Positions 42,446-52,400 of a stretch of DNA of 64,000 nucleotides are shown piece by piece. The notes under the pieces were generated by a model. The model saw nothing but the letters and a program-made list of their open reading frames with translations. It ran no database searches and was not told where the DNA came from. Positions within the stretch are counted from its first letter, which is position 1; each line of letters starts with the position of its first letter. A program made the translations under genes and the position numbers. Origin of the DNA: Brumimicrobium glaciale (lineage in GTDB: Bacteria; Bacteroidota; Bacteroidia; Flavobacteriales_D; Crocinitomicaceae); the NCBI RefSeq assembly GCF_004152935.1, contig NZ_SETE01000004.1:1-64000 (forward strand). The letters run 5' to 3'.

Positions 42446-43816
42446 ATGCTATACGCTGTAACAGATTTAGAAACAACTGGTGGAAGTATCAGAAACTCCA
42501 AAATAACTGAATTCTCAATTTTCCTGACGGATGGAGAAAAGATTATTGATGAGTTCACATCGCTTGTAGATCCTGAGCAACCTATTCCCTATTTCATTTC
42601 TCAATTGACGGGAATTAATGACGAAATGGTGGAAGATTCTCCAAAATTCTATGAATTGGCGAAACAGGTACTCGAATTTATTGGAGATGCTGTTTTTGTA
42701 GCACACAATGTTGGTTTTGATTATAATATCTTACGAAGCGAATACAAATCGCTAGGCTTTGAATTTAGAATGGAATATTTGTGCACCGTAAAGTCTTCAC
42801 GACAAATTATTCCGGGACACGCTTCCTATAGTTTAGGGAAATTGACAGATGAATTAGGAATAGAACTGGTGGGAAGACACCGTGCACGTGGAGATGCTTT
42901 GGCAACTGTAGAACTTTTTCATTTATTATTCAAAGAAAATCAAGAGAAGCTTTTAAGTCTAGTTCAATCGGATTTAATACCAAAACATTTGCATCCAGGA
43001 TTAGATTTTGATGCCATTGAAGCCATTCCAAAATTAACTGGCGTCTATAAATTCTACGATGAAGAAAGTCGATTGATTTATATTGGAAAAAGTAAAAACA
43101 TTCGAAGTCGTGTTCAACAGCATTTAAAGAACATTAAAACCAAGAAAGGAATCAACATGTCCAAAGAAATTGTGCGTGTTGAATACGACATTACAGGTTC
43201 TGAGGCTATCGCATTAATTCATGAATCGAATCTAATAAAGAAGCACAAACCACATTACAACCGACAATTAAGAAAAGACAAATATCCTTTTGGACTTTTC
43301 GCTTTTGAAGATGGAAAAGGTTATGTCAATTTACACTTGGATTTGGTCAAAAAACGAAACGATGCCCCAATCACAACTTTTTCCAACAAAAATGAAGGAG
43401 GAATCTTTTTAGAAAGAGCTGTTGAAGATTATAATTTATGTAAAAAACTGGTCGGATTATATCCAACAGCTACTTCTTGTTTTCAATATCAAATCAAGGA
43501 GTGTAAAGGCGCTTGCATAGGAGAAGAAGCACCAGAAGACTACAATCAACGCGTTAAAAGACTCATAGACCAACTCAATTTCGAACTCGACAACTTCTTC
43601 ATCATAGATCAAGGAAGAGACGCAAACGAACTCGCATTACTCATGGTAGAAAGAGGAACTTTCATCGGTTATGGCTATCTCCCAAAAAAACTCAATGACC
43701 GTTCCATAGAAACATGGAAAGAAGCGATAGATAGGTACCAAGAAGACAGAGATATCCGAATGATTATCAATCGGATGGTTCGGATTGGAAAAGGAATTGA
43801 AATACGGAAGTTTTAA
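42446..43816 (+). CDS. DEDDh exonuclease fused to GIY-YIG nuclease (UvrC N-terminal-like)
   Basis: From ATG 42446 (MLYAVTDLETTGG) the protein has 456 residues. An N-terminal DnaQ-like 3'-5' exonuclease (Asp7/Glu9, HNVGFDYNIL, HRARGDA) is joined to a GIY-YIG domain (GVYKFYDEE at about 199, IYIGKSKNIRSRVQQH at about 211) as in UvrC/Cho. A C-terminal region with a Cys pair (KECKGACIGE) follows. This fusion is a recognised architecture in Bacteroidota and other bacteria and probably acts in DNA repair. No operon partner. The upstream in-frame ATG 42377 would add non-homologous residues. Confidence 0.88.
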   Translation: MLYAVTDLETTGGSIRNSKITEFSIFLTDGEKIIDEFTSLVDPEQPIPYFISQLTGINDEMVEDSPKFYELAKQVLEFIGDAVFVAHNVGFDYNILRSEYKSLGFEFRMEYLCTVKSSRQIIPGHASYSLGKLTDELGIELVGRHRARGDALATVELFHLLFKENQEKLLSLVQSDLIPKHLHPGLDFDAIEAIPKLTGVYKFYDEESRLIYIGKSKNIRSRVQQHLKNIKTKKGINMSKEIVRVEYDITGSEAIALIHESNLIKKHKPHYNRQLRKDKYPFGLFAFEDGKGYVNLHLDLVKKRNDAPITTFSNKNEGGIFLERAVEDYNLCKKLVGLYPTATSCFQYQIKECKGACIGEEAPEDYNQRVKRLIDQLNFELDNFFIIDQGRDANELALLMVERGTFIGYGYLPKKLNDRSIETWKEAIDRYQEDRDIRMIINRMVRIGKGIEIRKF

Positions 43817-43941
43817 TTGTTAATTATCAATGGTTAATTGTAAACGCGATAGGGATTGAATAATTGATAATTTTATAATGGATAATTGATAATGGTTTAT
43901 CGCTCTTTTAAATCTTGTACAATGGCACAAGTCAAAACAAC

Positions 43942-44005
43942 TTCTCGGTGCATCTTCTCGGTACATCTACTCGACTCTACTTTCGCACATCTGCTCGGTG
44001 CGCGT
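43942..44005. repeat. Short tandem CTCGGT-type repeats
   Basis: About four degenerate units of 12-16 nt (TTCTCGGTGCATC, TTCTCGGTACATC, TACTCGAC..., TGCTCGGTGCGCG) in the gap between convergent genes. A perfect hairpin GGGCGATT/AATCGCCC (44011-44030) follows. Before it (43817-43905) the gap holds degenerate TAATTGATAAT motifs. Confidence 0.45.
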
Positions 44006-44056
44006 GGTAAGGGCGATTAGCAAATCGCCCCAAGCCACTCGTTCCAAAATTATCAA

Positions 44057-45544
44057 TTAAAAACGGAATCGCGCCACGCCAAAAGCGGTTGACAAACTGT
44101 TCCCATCTTTTGAAAAGAAGGAAAGCGCATCACGCGAGGAAATACCAAATTCATATCTTCCTTCTCCCAAAATAAAGTTAATTCCAACTGGAACATTGTG
44201 CGCATAAACTCCACCACCAAAGTAACCCGCGCTCAGTTGAAGCCATTTAACTGGTCGAATATCACCTCCTATTGAGAAAACAGAATTTTGTAAACTTCCA
44301 GGATTGTCTCTGTTGAAAGGTGCTACGAAATCCACTCCCACATCCAACATATTATCGAAAAATGAAATACTTCCTCCTAATCTAAAAGTTGCAGCATTTC
44401 CTACAACAACTTCTTTTTCATTTTCCAAACTAAACAATCCTCCATCTTCGGAAATCTGACCCATTATTTCTTCAAATCCTGCACCTTCAATACCATCCAT
44501 GGTTGTTGAACCCAATAAAGTATCATTTACTCGGTAGACATTACTTTTATAAGTTACTCTTCCAATGTTATTCACTGCAGCCGCAATTTTTATTCTATCC
44601 AGTAAAATTACACTCGTTGAAAAATCTAAACCATACCCTTTTCCAACTGATTCAGGAAATGTTCCACTATTTGTTGTAGTTGTTTCATTGTCATATTGAA
44701 TATTAAAAAATGGAGTTAATGAAGAATTCAAGCTTAAACCATTTGAATTTGATTCCATATCAAACATTGCAATTGAATGAATGTAACGCGCTACTACTCC
44801 AGCGTATAATGCAAATGTCTCTCTGTCTCCTAAGATTTTCCTTCCGTAACCAATATTGAAATTTCGATTCCAAGAAAATTTGATTCTAGAACCATCCGAA
44901 ATTTGGCTGATCAATAAAGGATTATTTCTTTCCCCTCTTATTACAGCTTCTAGCGAATCTTGTGAAATATTTCCAGAATTTGAGATGGTGGAAGTGTCTC
45001 CTTGATAAACAATCACCAAAGAATCGTAATAGTCTGACCTTTTCCCTCTGAAAATAAGATCTGTTGTTTGTCTATTGAGTTGAGAAAACCAGTTAATTTC
45101 TTCGTTGATTGAAATTGCAATTCCTCCAAACTTTTCACTTTGATATGATGCGCCAAACCAGTTATAACTTGCATTAACTGTAATTCCTGATTCTGCATAA
45201 TCTGATGCTGCAGACTTTTGTTGGTCAAAATCAAATCCTTCTTCTTTATTTATTTGACTTCTTACACTTGACATCACGTTTTTTAAACGGTCTTTATTCA
45301 AAGAAGGACTTGAAATTCCTCCGGAGAATTCAGTTGTACCTAGTGTAAACTTCTTACCTTCAAAACCTGTTCCCCAACCTAAAGCTGAACTGTTGATTCC
45401 TAAAGAATGATAATCTGTAACAAAAGTAGTTGCGACACCTTTCCCAACTGCTGTATAAGCAACTCCTTGTGTTTGTGAAAAGGAAATATTGGCTAAAAAA
45501 AATAGAAATATTGCGCTAAAATAGCGAGTGACAGATTTCATCAT
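44057..45544 (-). CDS. DUF5723 family outer-membrane protein
   Basis: From ATG 45544 (MMKSVTRYFSAIFLFF) the product is 495 residues, with a signal peptide ending ISFSQ. The N-terminal GVAYTAVGKGVATTFVTDYHSLGINSS segment is a family mark (members report positions relative to wild-type reference genes). Alternating amphipathic strands and a C-terminal aromatic (FGVARFRF) indicate an outer-membrane beta barrel. Function is unknown. It is downstream of lpxH on the same strand with a 122-nt gap. Confidence 0.8.
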   Translation of the reverse strand: MMKSVTRYFSAIFLFFLANISFSQTQGVAYTAVGKGVATTFVTDYHSLGINSSALGWGTGFEGKKFTLGTTEFSGGISSPSLNKDRLKNVMSSVRSQINKEEGFDFDQQKSAASDYAESGITVNASYNWFGASYQSEKFGGIAISINEEINWFSQLNRQTTDLIFRGKRSDYYDSLVIVYQGDTSTISNSGNISQDSLEAVIRGERNNPLLISQISDGSRIKFSWNRNFNIGYGRKILGDRETFALYAGVVARYIHSIAMFDMESNSNGLSLNSSLTPFFNIQYDNETTTTNSGTFPESVGKGYGLDFSTSVILLDRIKIAAAVNNIGRVTYKSNVYRVNDTLLGSTTMDGIEGAGFEEIMGQISEDGGLFSLENEKEVVVGNAATFRLGGSISFFDNMLDVGVDFVAPFNRDNPGSLQNSVFSIGGDIRPVKWLQLSAGYFGGGVYAHNVPVGINFILGEGRYEFGISSRDALSFFSKDGNSLSTAFGVARFRF

Positions 45545-45665
45545 AATAATAGTTTTTAAACTTACTTCAAACATAGGTAACGAAAGATTTCGCCTATTGG
45601 TTGAATAGTCTGTAATAGTGTTTATATTCTATTTCAAAAATAGAAATAAAAAACTATAATCTTTA

Positions 45666-46451
45666 CTATTTGTCTTTTGAAAAAATAAAGGGTTGATTAT
45701 CAGGATATGTTTTTAAATGGAATTCACCATTTTCTAAGACTCCATAAGTGTAGTATTTGATCCAATCTCCTAGGTTATAATACTCACTATTTTCTCCAAT
45801 CGACATGGCGATTGGCAAATGGCGGTGACCAAAAACAAAGTAATCAATGTGTTCTTTTTCCAGTACTTCTTTGGAATAAATAGCTAACCATTCTTCATCA
45901 TCACCCAAGTACTTTTCGTCAGTATCACCAGCTTTTGCTCTACTGGATCTTGAGAAATAATTCGCTAATCCTATTCCGAAATTTGGATGAAGTCGGGCAA
46001 AACACCATTGAAAAAAGGTATTTGAGAATACTTTTTTGATGAATTTATAACCGTGATCGCCAGGTCCTAATCCATCACCATGACCAATGTAAACTTTTTT
46101 GCCTTGTGCTTCAAAGATGACAGGCTCTCGGTGCATGATAATTCCTAGTTCTTGCTCGTGGTAACCAAACATCCACATGTCGTGATTTCCAGTAAAAAAG
46201 TGAACCGAAATTCCACTGTCAGTGATTTCTGCTATTTTTCCTTGCAAACGTGCAAACCCTTTTGGAATAGCATGTTTATATTCGAACCAAAAATCAAATA
46301 TATCGCCAACTAAATAAATGGCTTCAGCGTCTTTTTTAACTTCATCAAGCCATTGAACGATTAATCTTTCGCGAACAAGACTTTTTTCAGCGGTTGGTAC
46401 ACCAAGATGAAAATCGGAAGCAAAATATATTTTTTTACTTGGGTTTGACAT
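45666..46451 (-). CDS. lpxH: UDP-2,3-diacylglucosamine diphosphatase
   Basis: A 261-residue metallophosphoesterase that makes lipid X in lipid A synthesis. Motifs in order: ASDFHLG (Asp13, His15), VGDIFDFW, GNHD, GHGDG and GHRHLP, the full set of dinuclear metal ligands. Length fits the LpxH family in Bacteroidota. It lies 14 nt downstream of a TlpA-like gene. lpxK of the same pathway is about 5 kb away on the same strand. Confidence 0.9.
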   Translation of the reverse strand: MSNPSKKIYFASDFHLGVPTAEKSLVRERLIVQWLDEVKKDAEAIYLVGDIFDFWFEYKHAIPKGFARLQGKIAEITDSGISVHFFTGNHDMWMFGYHEQELGIIMHREPVIFEAQGKKVYIGHGDGLGPGDHGYKFIKKVFSNTFFQWCFARLHPNFGIGLANYFSRSSRAKAGDTDEKYLGDDEEWLAIYSKEVLEKEHIDYFVFGHRHLPIAMSIGENSEYYNLGDWIKYYTYGVLENGEFHLKTYPDNQPFIFSKDK

Positions 46452-46465
46452 TACAGATTCAAGAA

Positions 46466-47581
46466 TTATTCGAAGATACTTTGCAATTTATTGGCTAAGC
46501 CTTCACCTCTCAGGTTAGTTCCTATTACTTTTCCTTCTCCATCAATTAAGACAGTAAAAGGAATTGAAGTAACATTATAATCTCTACCTGCAGCTGATGA
46601 CCATCCTTTTAAATCTGAAACATGAGTGTCCCAAACTAAACCATCTTGTTCAATTGCTGCCAACCATTTTGTCCTGTCTTTGTCTAATGAAACAGAAAAC
46701 ACTTCAAAACCTTTGCTGTTGTATTTATTGTAAAGGTTGACCACATTAGGATTTTCACGTCTACATGGTCCACACCAAGCAGCCCAAAAGTCAATCAAAA
46801 CAACTTTACCTTTATAATCTGACAATCTTAAAGTATCACCATCTGGATTCGGCAATGTAATTTCCTTCACCTCTGTTCCTGGAGCAAATGGCATTTTAGC
46901 AATCGTTTCTTGCTTGTTCACAGCAAATTCCTTTACTATTCTTTGAACTGTTGGACTGTGACCAAAACTAGCATCTAGTTGACCTACAATTTCTTCGTAA
47001 AGTTCAAATTCTTGTTCAATATTTACTGAAGGAACTACACCAATTAACGCTGGCGAATCACCATTTTCATTAATGTAAAGCTTTCTTTGTCCCATAAAAG
47101 CTTGATAAGTAGATTGAAATTCTTTTTGAATCTCTGCCTTCTTATCTTGATTGGCTTGTAAATAACGATTAGCAGAATCCAATTGGATTTTGTATTGTGT
47201 ATTTATTCTCATGAAACCAAGCAATGCTGAACTTGATGGAGAACCAACGATATTTGTGTGATAAAGTAAATTACTTCCATCACCATAAATGCTAATTGTG
47301 TCTGGTCCTTCAACAATGATATTAATTACCTGATTGTCTTCAAGAGATAAAATGTAATAATCTTTGTCTGTAACAGTAATTTTTTCTTCAAAAAATCCTT
47401 TTTCATTTAAATCAATAGTAGCAATTTCGACATTTTCTGATCCAAAATTTTGAAACATTCGAATAGTGTCACTCTCAGTTCCAAAAATTTGTCCTTTTAG
47501 TACAAAGGAGAATTGCTCTTGTGAGAATCCTAATGTCGTTAATAAAGTAAAAGTCAGTAAAGTGAATGTACGTAGTATCAT
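46466..47581 (-). CDS. TlpA-like thioredoxin-fold protein with DUF4369 N-domain
   Basis: A 371-residue exported protein with signal peptide 1-20 (TTLGFSQ). Residues 25-115 are a DUF4369-like beta domain, then a helical linker, then a thioredoxin domain with the WCGPC active site (Cys270, Cys273). It probably reduces or isomerises disulfides in the periplasm. It is a paralogue of the next upstream gene and is encoded 10 nt downstream of it, indicating tandem duplication. Confidence 0.88.
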   Translation of the reverse strand: MILRTFTLLTFTLLTTLGFSQEQFSFVLKGQIFGTESDTIRMFQNFGSENVEIATIDLNEKGFFEEKITVTDKDYYILSLEDNQVINIIVEGPDTISIYGDGSNLLYHTNIVGSPSSSALLGFMRINTQYKIQLDSANRYLQANQDKKAEIQKEFQSTYQAFMGQRKLYINENGDSPALIGVVPSVNIEQEFELYEEIVGQLDASFGHSPTVQRIVKEFAVNKQETIAKMPFAPGTEVKEITLPNPDGDTLRLSDYKGKVVLIDFWAAWCGPCRRENPNVVNLYNKYNSKGFEVFSVSLDKDRTKWLAAIEQDGLVWDTHVSDLKGWSSAAGRDYNVTSIPFTVLIDGEGKVIGTNLRGEGLANKLQSIFE

Positions 47582-47591
47582 ATTATATTTT

Positions 47592-48845
47592 TTATTTTCC
47601 GAAGAGTTCTTGCAACTTTCTTTCCAAAGATGGACCTCTTAATTTTTCTGCGATTATTTTACCATCTGGATCAATCAAAACGGTATGTGGAATTCCACTA
47701 AATTGGTATTTTTCAACCATTGTTGTTTGCCATCCCAATAAGTCACTTACATGATAATCCCATATCAATCCGTCAGCCTTAATAGCTTTGATCCATTTGT
47801 CTTTGTCCTTGTCTAATGAAACACTGAAAATTTCAAATTTATCTCCTTTGTATTTGTTGTATAAACGAACAACGTTAGGATTTTCAACACGACAAGGACC
47901 GCACCATGAAGCCCAAAAGTCGATTAAAACGTATTTTCCTTTCAAAGAAGAAAGTGTCATTTCTTTTCCTTCAGGATTTGGTAATGCAATTTCAGGAGCG
48001 ATATTCTTCTCTTTAAAATCTTTGTAATCTTTTAATCCTTGTTCTAATTGTGCAACTTGAGAACCAATATTAACGGTCATTGGATGTCCAGGGTAGCTTT
48101 TTTCATAAGCTGCGTGCAAAATCTTTAAAACTTCAATATTCTTTGGATCATAATTATCATATCCCATCATCGGCATAAGATTAGTCATCAAAAGAATATG
48201 CGCTGGGTTGTCAGCATCTTTACGAATCTCCTTAATGATGTAGCGGTCCATTGGATCCTTTTTCTTCATCACCATTTTCATTAATTCCTCTTGCTTGTAT
48301 TCTTGTGGATTTACAATAGACATTTGCCAATCAATGAATTTCTTCATCTCATTCATGTAACCATTTAAAGGTTCGGCCCATTCTGTCCCTTTGTAAACCA
48401 CCGATCTATTGAAATCGTTAAAGTCTAATTCCAATGTAAGATTATCTTCAGGAACTAAAGTCATAGGAATAACTTTTGGTTCTTGATTTTGAGCGACATT
48501 TCCATCTACGCGCAATTGATATAATCCCATTGCTTGAATAGCACCTTTTAATTGGAAATTTCCAGCGGCATCTGTTGTCGTTTTATTAATCACAATAGGC
48601 CCACGATCTGTGTTCGCCTCTAAAACTAAAGTTGCATTTCCACCGTTTTTAAGCACACCATTCAGTGTAACGTTTGGAACTTCGTTTGGATCTTTCATCA
48701 TTGGACCAGACTCCTCATCAGTTGAAATTTCTGATTGAGTTTCTGTTGAATCCAATGAATCCATTGTCGTATCCGTTTCCTCTTCTGATCCACATGCAAA
48801 GAACAAAGCGCTCATTGCAAAAACATAAATACTTTTCTTAATCAT
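47592..48845 (-). CDS. TlpA-like lipoprotein with DUF4369 N-domain
   Basis: From ATG 48845 (MIKKSIYVFAM) the product is 417 residues with lipobox FFAC (Cys18). ATG 48857 is an alternative that overlaps gatB. An acidic, Ser/Thr-rich linker, a DUF4369-like domain and a thioredoxin domain with WCGPC (Cys315/Cys318) follow. It would be a membrane-anchored disulfide reductase. The C-terminal domain is close to that of the downstream paralogue (IDFWA-WCGPCR-ENPNVV-LYNKY). Confidence 0.88.
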   Translation of the reverse strand: MIKKSIYVFAMSALFFACGSEEETDTTMDSLDSTETQSEISTDEESGPMMKDPNEVPNVTLNGVLKNGGNATLVLEANTDRGPIVINKTTTDAAGNFQLKGAIQAMGLYQLRVDGNVAQNQEPKVIPMTLVPEDNLTLELDFNDFNRSVVYKGTEWAEPLNGYMNEMKKFIDWQMSIVNPQEYKQEELMKMVMKKKDPMDRYIIKEIRKDADNPAHILLMTNLMPMMGYDNYDPKNIEVLKILHAAYEKSYPGHPMTVNIGSQVAQLEQGLKDYKDFKEKNIAPEIALPNPEGKEMTLSSLKGKYVLIDFWASWCGPCRVENPNVVRLYNKYKGDKFEIFSVSLDKDKDKWIKAIKADGLIWDYHVSDLLGWQTTMVEKYQFSGIPHTVLIDPDGKIIAEKLRGPSLERKLQELFGK

Positions 48846-48846
48846 A

Positions 48847-50310
48847 TTAATTTTCATCTAAAAATTGACGCATCAGTTTGTTAGCCGATTTTGGATCTGC
48901 TTTTCCACCTGATGCTTTCATTACTTGTCCCATAAAAAATCCTATCAATTGCTTTTCACCGTTTTTATAACGTTCAGCTTCGGTTGGATGTTGCTTAATT
49001 ACGTCTTTAATTACAGCTGAAATTGAATCTTCGTCACTGTCTTGAATTAAATTTAATTCCTCAGCAATTTTCTTCGCTGATTCATTAGGCTTTTCTAGTA
49101 ATTCAGGGAAAATTTTCGAACCTGCAACAGTGTTTGAAACAAAACCTCCATCAATCAATTCAATTAACTCGGCTAGCTTTTCAGCACTAATTGGAAATTC
49201 TTCAATTGATTTCCCTTGTTGATTCAAATAAGAACGTACTTCTCCGTTCATCCAATTGGATGCAGATTTGTAGTTTTTTGTATGTAAAATCAATGCTTCG
49301 AAGTATTCAGCAAAAGGTTTTGTTGAAATAATATTCGTTGCATCGTATTCTGATAATTTTAATTCTTTGGTGTATTTTTCAAAAAGTGCTTTCGGTAAAA
49401 CAGGCATTTCTGACCTGATTAACTCAATTTGCTCTTTTGAAACATGCAAAGGTTGTAAATCTGGCTCAGTAAAGAAACGATAATCGTTAGCGTCTTCCTT
49501 TGTACGCATTGAAATCGTACGTAAGTTTACAGCATCGAAAGAACGGGTTTCTTGGGCAACAGTTTCACCATTTTCAAGGAGTTCGATGTGACGATCAATC
49601 TCAAAATTAATTGCACGTTGCACATTTCGCATAGAGTTCATGTTCTTCACCTCTACTCTTCTCCCATATTCTTTAGCACCTCTTTTACGAACTGAAACAT
49701 TGGCATCACAGCGAAGATTTCCTTCTTCCATGTTCCCATCACAAATTTCTAAGTAACGCACCAATTGACGAATCTCAGTTAGATAAACATAAGCTTCATC
49801 TCCACTTCGCATATCTGGCTCAGTTACGATTTCAAGCAAAGGTGTTCCAGCACGATTCAAATCGACTAAAGTATCGTAAACATCAACATCGTGAATACTT
49901 TTCCCAGTATCTTCCTCCATGTGAATACGTGTAATTCCAACATGTTTGATGTTTCCATCTTCCATTTGTAAATCAACCCATCCTTTGGCACAAATTGGCG
50001 TTTTATCTTGCGTTATCTGATAACCTTTCGGTAAATCTGGATAATAATAATTCTTACGATCAAAATGTTGATTTTCTGCAATCTCACAATTTAAAGCCAA
50101 ACCTAACTTAATAGCGTACTCAATTGTTTGCTTGTTCATCATAGGAAGTGTTCCCGGATGACCCAAAGTGATTGCACTTACATTTGTATTTGGTCGCGCT
50201 CCATACTCATTCGCATCGCTTGAATACGCTTTGGTTTTCGTTAACATTTGGGCATGAACTTCTAGTCCAATTACCACTTCGTATGTTGCTTTTACCTCCT
50301 CTGATACCAT
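48847..50310 (-). CDS. gatB: Asp-tRNA(Asn)/Glu-tRNA(Gln) amidotransferase subunit B
   Basis: A 487-residue tRNA-binding subunit of the GatCAB transamidase, which converts Glu-tRNA(Gln) or Asp-tRNA(Asn) to the amide form. The signature LEVHAQMLTKTKAYS, the FDRKNYYYPDLPKGYQITQ block and the C-terminal YqeY-like helical domain ending GGKADPKSANKLMRQFL are present. Length is normal. gatA and gatC are not in this window. Confidence 0.95.
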   Translation of the reverse strand: MVSEEVKATYEVVIGLEVHAQMLTKTKAYSSDANEYGARPNTNVSAITLGHPGTLPMMNKQTIEYAIKLGLALNCEIAENQHFDRKNYYYPDLPKGYQITQDKTPICAKGWVDLQMEDGNIKHVGITRIHMEEDTGKSIHDVDVYDTLVDLNRAGTPLLEIVTEPDMRSGDEAYVYLTEIRQLVRYLEICDGNMEEGNLRCDANVSVRKRGAKEYGRRVEVKNMNSMRNVQRAINFEIDRHIELLENGETVAQETRSFDAVNLRTISMRTKEDANDYRFFTEPDLQPLHVSKEQIELIRSEMPVLPKALFEKYTKELKLSEYDATNIISTKPFAEYFEALILHTKNYKSASNWMNGEVRSYLNQQGKSIEEFPISAEKLAELIELIDGGFVSNTVAGSKIFPELLEKPNESAKKIAEELNLIQDSDEDSISAVIKDVIKQHPTEAERYKNGEKQLIGFFMGQVMKASGGKADPKSANKLMRQFLDEN

Positions 50311-50331
50311 TATTCTAAAAAAAAAATATGT

Positions 50332-51144
50332 TTAAACTCGAGCAATTAACTCTTTGATAATTTTGGTCATTTTTGGCTCTTGTTGATTGGCTACATCAAT
50401 CACATCTTGAGCTGAAACCTTAACGATTTTCCCTTCAACACCTAAATCAGTGATGATTGAAACTGCGAAACAAGGAATTTCCATGTGACGTGCTACAATA
50501 ATTTCTGGAACTGTTGACATTCCAACAGCATCTGCTCCTAAAATTTTAATCATTTTATATTCTGCTGGTGTTTCCAAAGTTGGCCCTGTTAAACCTGCAT
50601 AAATTCCTTTAACCACACGGATATTTAATTCTCCTGCGATTTTCTCTGCCAACTCAATCATTCCAACGTCATAAGCATCACTCATATCAGGGAAACGTGG
50701 ACCTAACTCATCAATGTTTTTTCCAATTAATGGATTTCCAGGGAAAAGATTAATGTGATCATTAATTAACATTAAATCTCCAATCTCAAAATCGTCATTT
50801 ACTCCTCCTGATGCGTTACTTACCACCAAACGCTCAATTCCTAATGCTTTCATTACACGAACTGGGAAAGTACATTGCTGTAAAGTATAGCCTTCGTAAT
50901 AATGAAAACGACCTTGCATTGCCATCACTTGTTTTCCACCCAATTCTCCAAAAATCAATCTTCCGCTATGTCCTTCAACCGTTGAAACAGGGAAATGTGG
51001 AATATCTTCATAAGAAATTTGATTTGTGATATTGATTTCATTCACCAATCCTCCTAATCCAGTTCCTAAAATCACGCCTACTTGTGGCTTCACTTCAGTT
51101 TGTGACTGAAGATATTTTACTGCTTCATTTATTTGGTTTAACAT
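50332..51144 (-). CDS. punA: Purine-nucleoside phosphorylase
   Basis: A 270-residue trimeric-type (class I) PNP that cleaves inosine/guanosine with phosphate for purine salvage. The phosphate-site GVILGTGLGG, HFPVSTVEGHSG and GRFHYYEGY are conserved, and the base-site region (GPTLETPAEYKM, Asp/Asn near VGMSTVPE) is intact. It overlaps the lpxK gene by 20 nt, so the two are translationally linked although functionally unrelated. Confidence 0.93.
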   Translation of the reverse strand: MLNQINEAVKYLQSQTEVKPQVGVILGTGLGGLVNEINITNQISYEDIPHFPVSTVEGHSGRLIFGELGGKQVMAMQGRFHYYEGYTLQQCTFPVRVMKALGIERLVVSNASGGVNDDFEIGDLMLINDHINLFPGNPLIGKNIDELGPRFPDMSDAYDVGMIELAEKIAGELNIRVVKGIYAGLTGPTLETPAEYKMIKILGADAVGMSTVPEIIVARHMEIPCFAVSIITDLGVEGKIVKVSAQDVIDVANQQEPKMTKIIKELIARV

Positions 51145-52165
51145 AGCTATATATTTTCTTTATTAATTTCGTTTCATTTTCTATTTTCACTGTCATCGCT
51201 TGATAATACCAAGGAAATGACTGTAATTCATTTCTAACTTCTGAATTCAATAAACGCACCGCATCTTTTTCTGTGGTGACAATTATTTTTTCAGTAGACG
51301 CAAAGTTACCAAATAATTTGTGAATTTTCTCAATATCCTTGATTGTGTAATCGTGGTGGTCGCCGAACTTTAAATGTGTGACTTTTGAATGTTGTTCTAG
51401 ATGTGCAATTAAAGGTTTCGGATTCCCAATTCCTGTAATCAATAAAATGGCTGCAGGAACTTGAATTTCTTGCTTCGTTTGAAGGTTAATTAACTTTCCA
51501 TAATCTATTGAAGAAAAGAATATTGGAACACGAGAATTCATGTTTAACTTCGAGATAAACTTATTTTTTTGACCTTCCTTCAATGCATCTGGTGACTTAG
51601 TAACAATCACAATATCTGCTCTGTGTTTTCCAGATCTAAATTCTCGCAATCGACCAGCTGGCAAAACATAATCTTTAAAAAATGGCTTGTCAAATTCTGT
51701 CAATAAAATATTACAATCGCGGTAAAGATAACGGTGTTGATAAGCGTCATCCAAAACAATGACTTCAATATCAGGATTATCCTTCAATATTTGCTCTGCC
51801 CCTTCTACTCGCTTTTCACAAACTGCGACTTCAATTTTACCTTCAAATTTTTGAGCGTAATTCAAAGCTTCATCTCCAACATTGGTAACATCAGCGCCTG
51901 CATCAACTTTCACAAATCCTTTAGATTGGCGTCCATAACCACGTGATAAAGCGGCAGTTTTGTATTTTTCTGATAAAACATTAAGCAAATACTCAACATG
52001 TGGAGTTTTCCCTGTTCCACCGACAGATAAATTTCCAACAGAAATAACAGTAGAATTCACTTTAGTAACCGGCTTAATGTTCCTATTAAAAAGCATATTC
52101 CTAAAAGCCATTACGAGGCCATAGATTATTGAAAAAGGAAGTAAAAGTATTCGAAGTAAAATCAT
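51125..52165 (-). CDS. lpxK: Tetraacyldisaccharide 4'-kinase
   Basis: A 346-residue inner-membrane enzyme that phosphorylates the lipid A disaccharide. An N-terminal membrane-interacting helix (1-25) precedes the P-loop SVGNLSVGGTGKTP and the DDAYQHR segment, both typical of LpxK. A single ATG at 52165 fits the family start. It is upstream of punA and gatB in a minus-strand run. Confidence 0.93.
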   Translation of the reverse strand: MILLRILLLPFSIIYGLVMAFRNMLFNRNIKPVTKVNSTVISVGNLSVGGTGKTPHVEYLLNVLSEKYKTAALSRGYGRQSKGFVKVDAGADVTNVGDEALNYAQKFEGKIEVAVCEKRVEGAEQILKDNPDIEVIVLDDAYQHRYLYRDCNILLTEFDKPFFKDYVLPAGRLREFRSGKHRADIVIVTKSPDALKEGQKNKFISKLNMNSRVPIFFSSIDYGKLINLQTKQEIQVPAAILLITGIGNPKPLIAHLEQHSKVTHLKFGDHHDYTIKDIEKIHKLFGNFASTEKIIVTTEKDAVRLLNSEVRNELQSFPWYYQAMTVKIENETKLIKKIYSYVKPNK

Positions 52166-52297
52166 TGTGATAAAAATAGAGATTTTTGTTTGAATAGCTA
52201 AGTTTAAGTTGTGGATATTCGTAAGTGTTCAGTTGATTTTTCGGAAGAAGTTAATCTCTGAAACCAAATAATTAATACAGAGGTAATTTTATTTCCC

Positions 52298-52400
52298 TCT
52301 TTGGAGAGGGATTAAGGGAGAGTATTTTTTAAAAACCCCATTTTAAACAAGTAAAATCAACCCTTTATTTTAAGTTCCTCCCCCCAGCCCCATCCGAAGG
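52298..52400. repeat. 103-bp direct repeat, left copy flanking the IS
   Basis: Identical at 102 of 103 positions to 53901-54003 (single difference T/G at 52323 and its counterpart). It ends exactly at the IS left end. It includes GGAGAGGGATTAAGGGAGAG and CCCCCAGCCCCATCCGAAGG. Confidence 0.85.
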
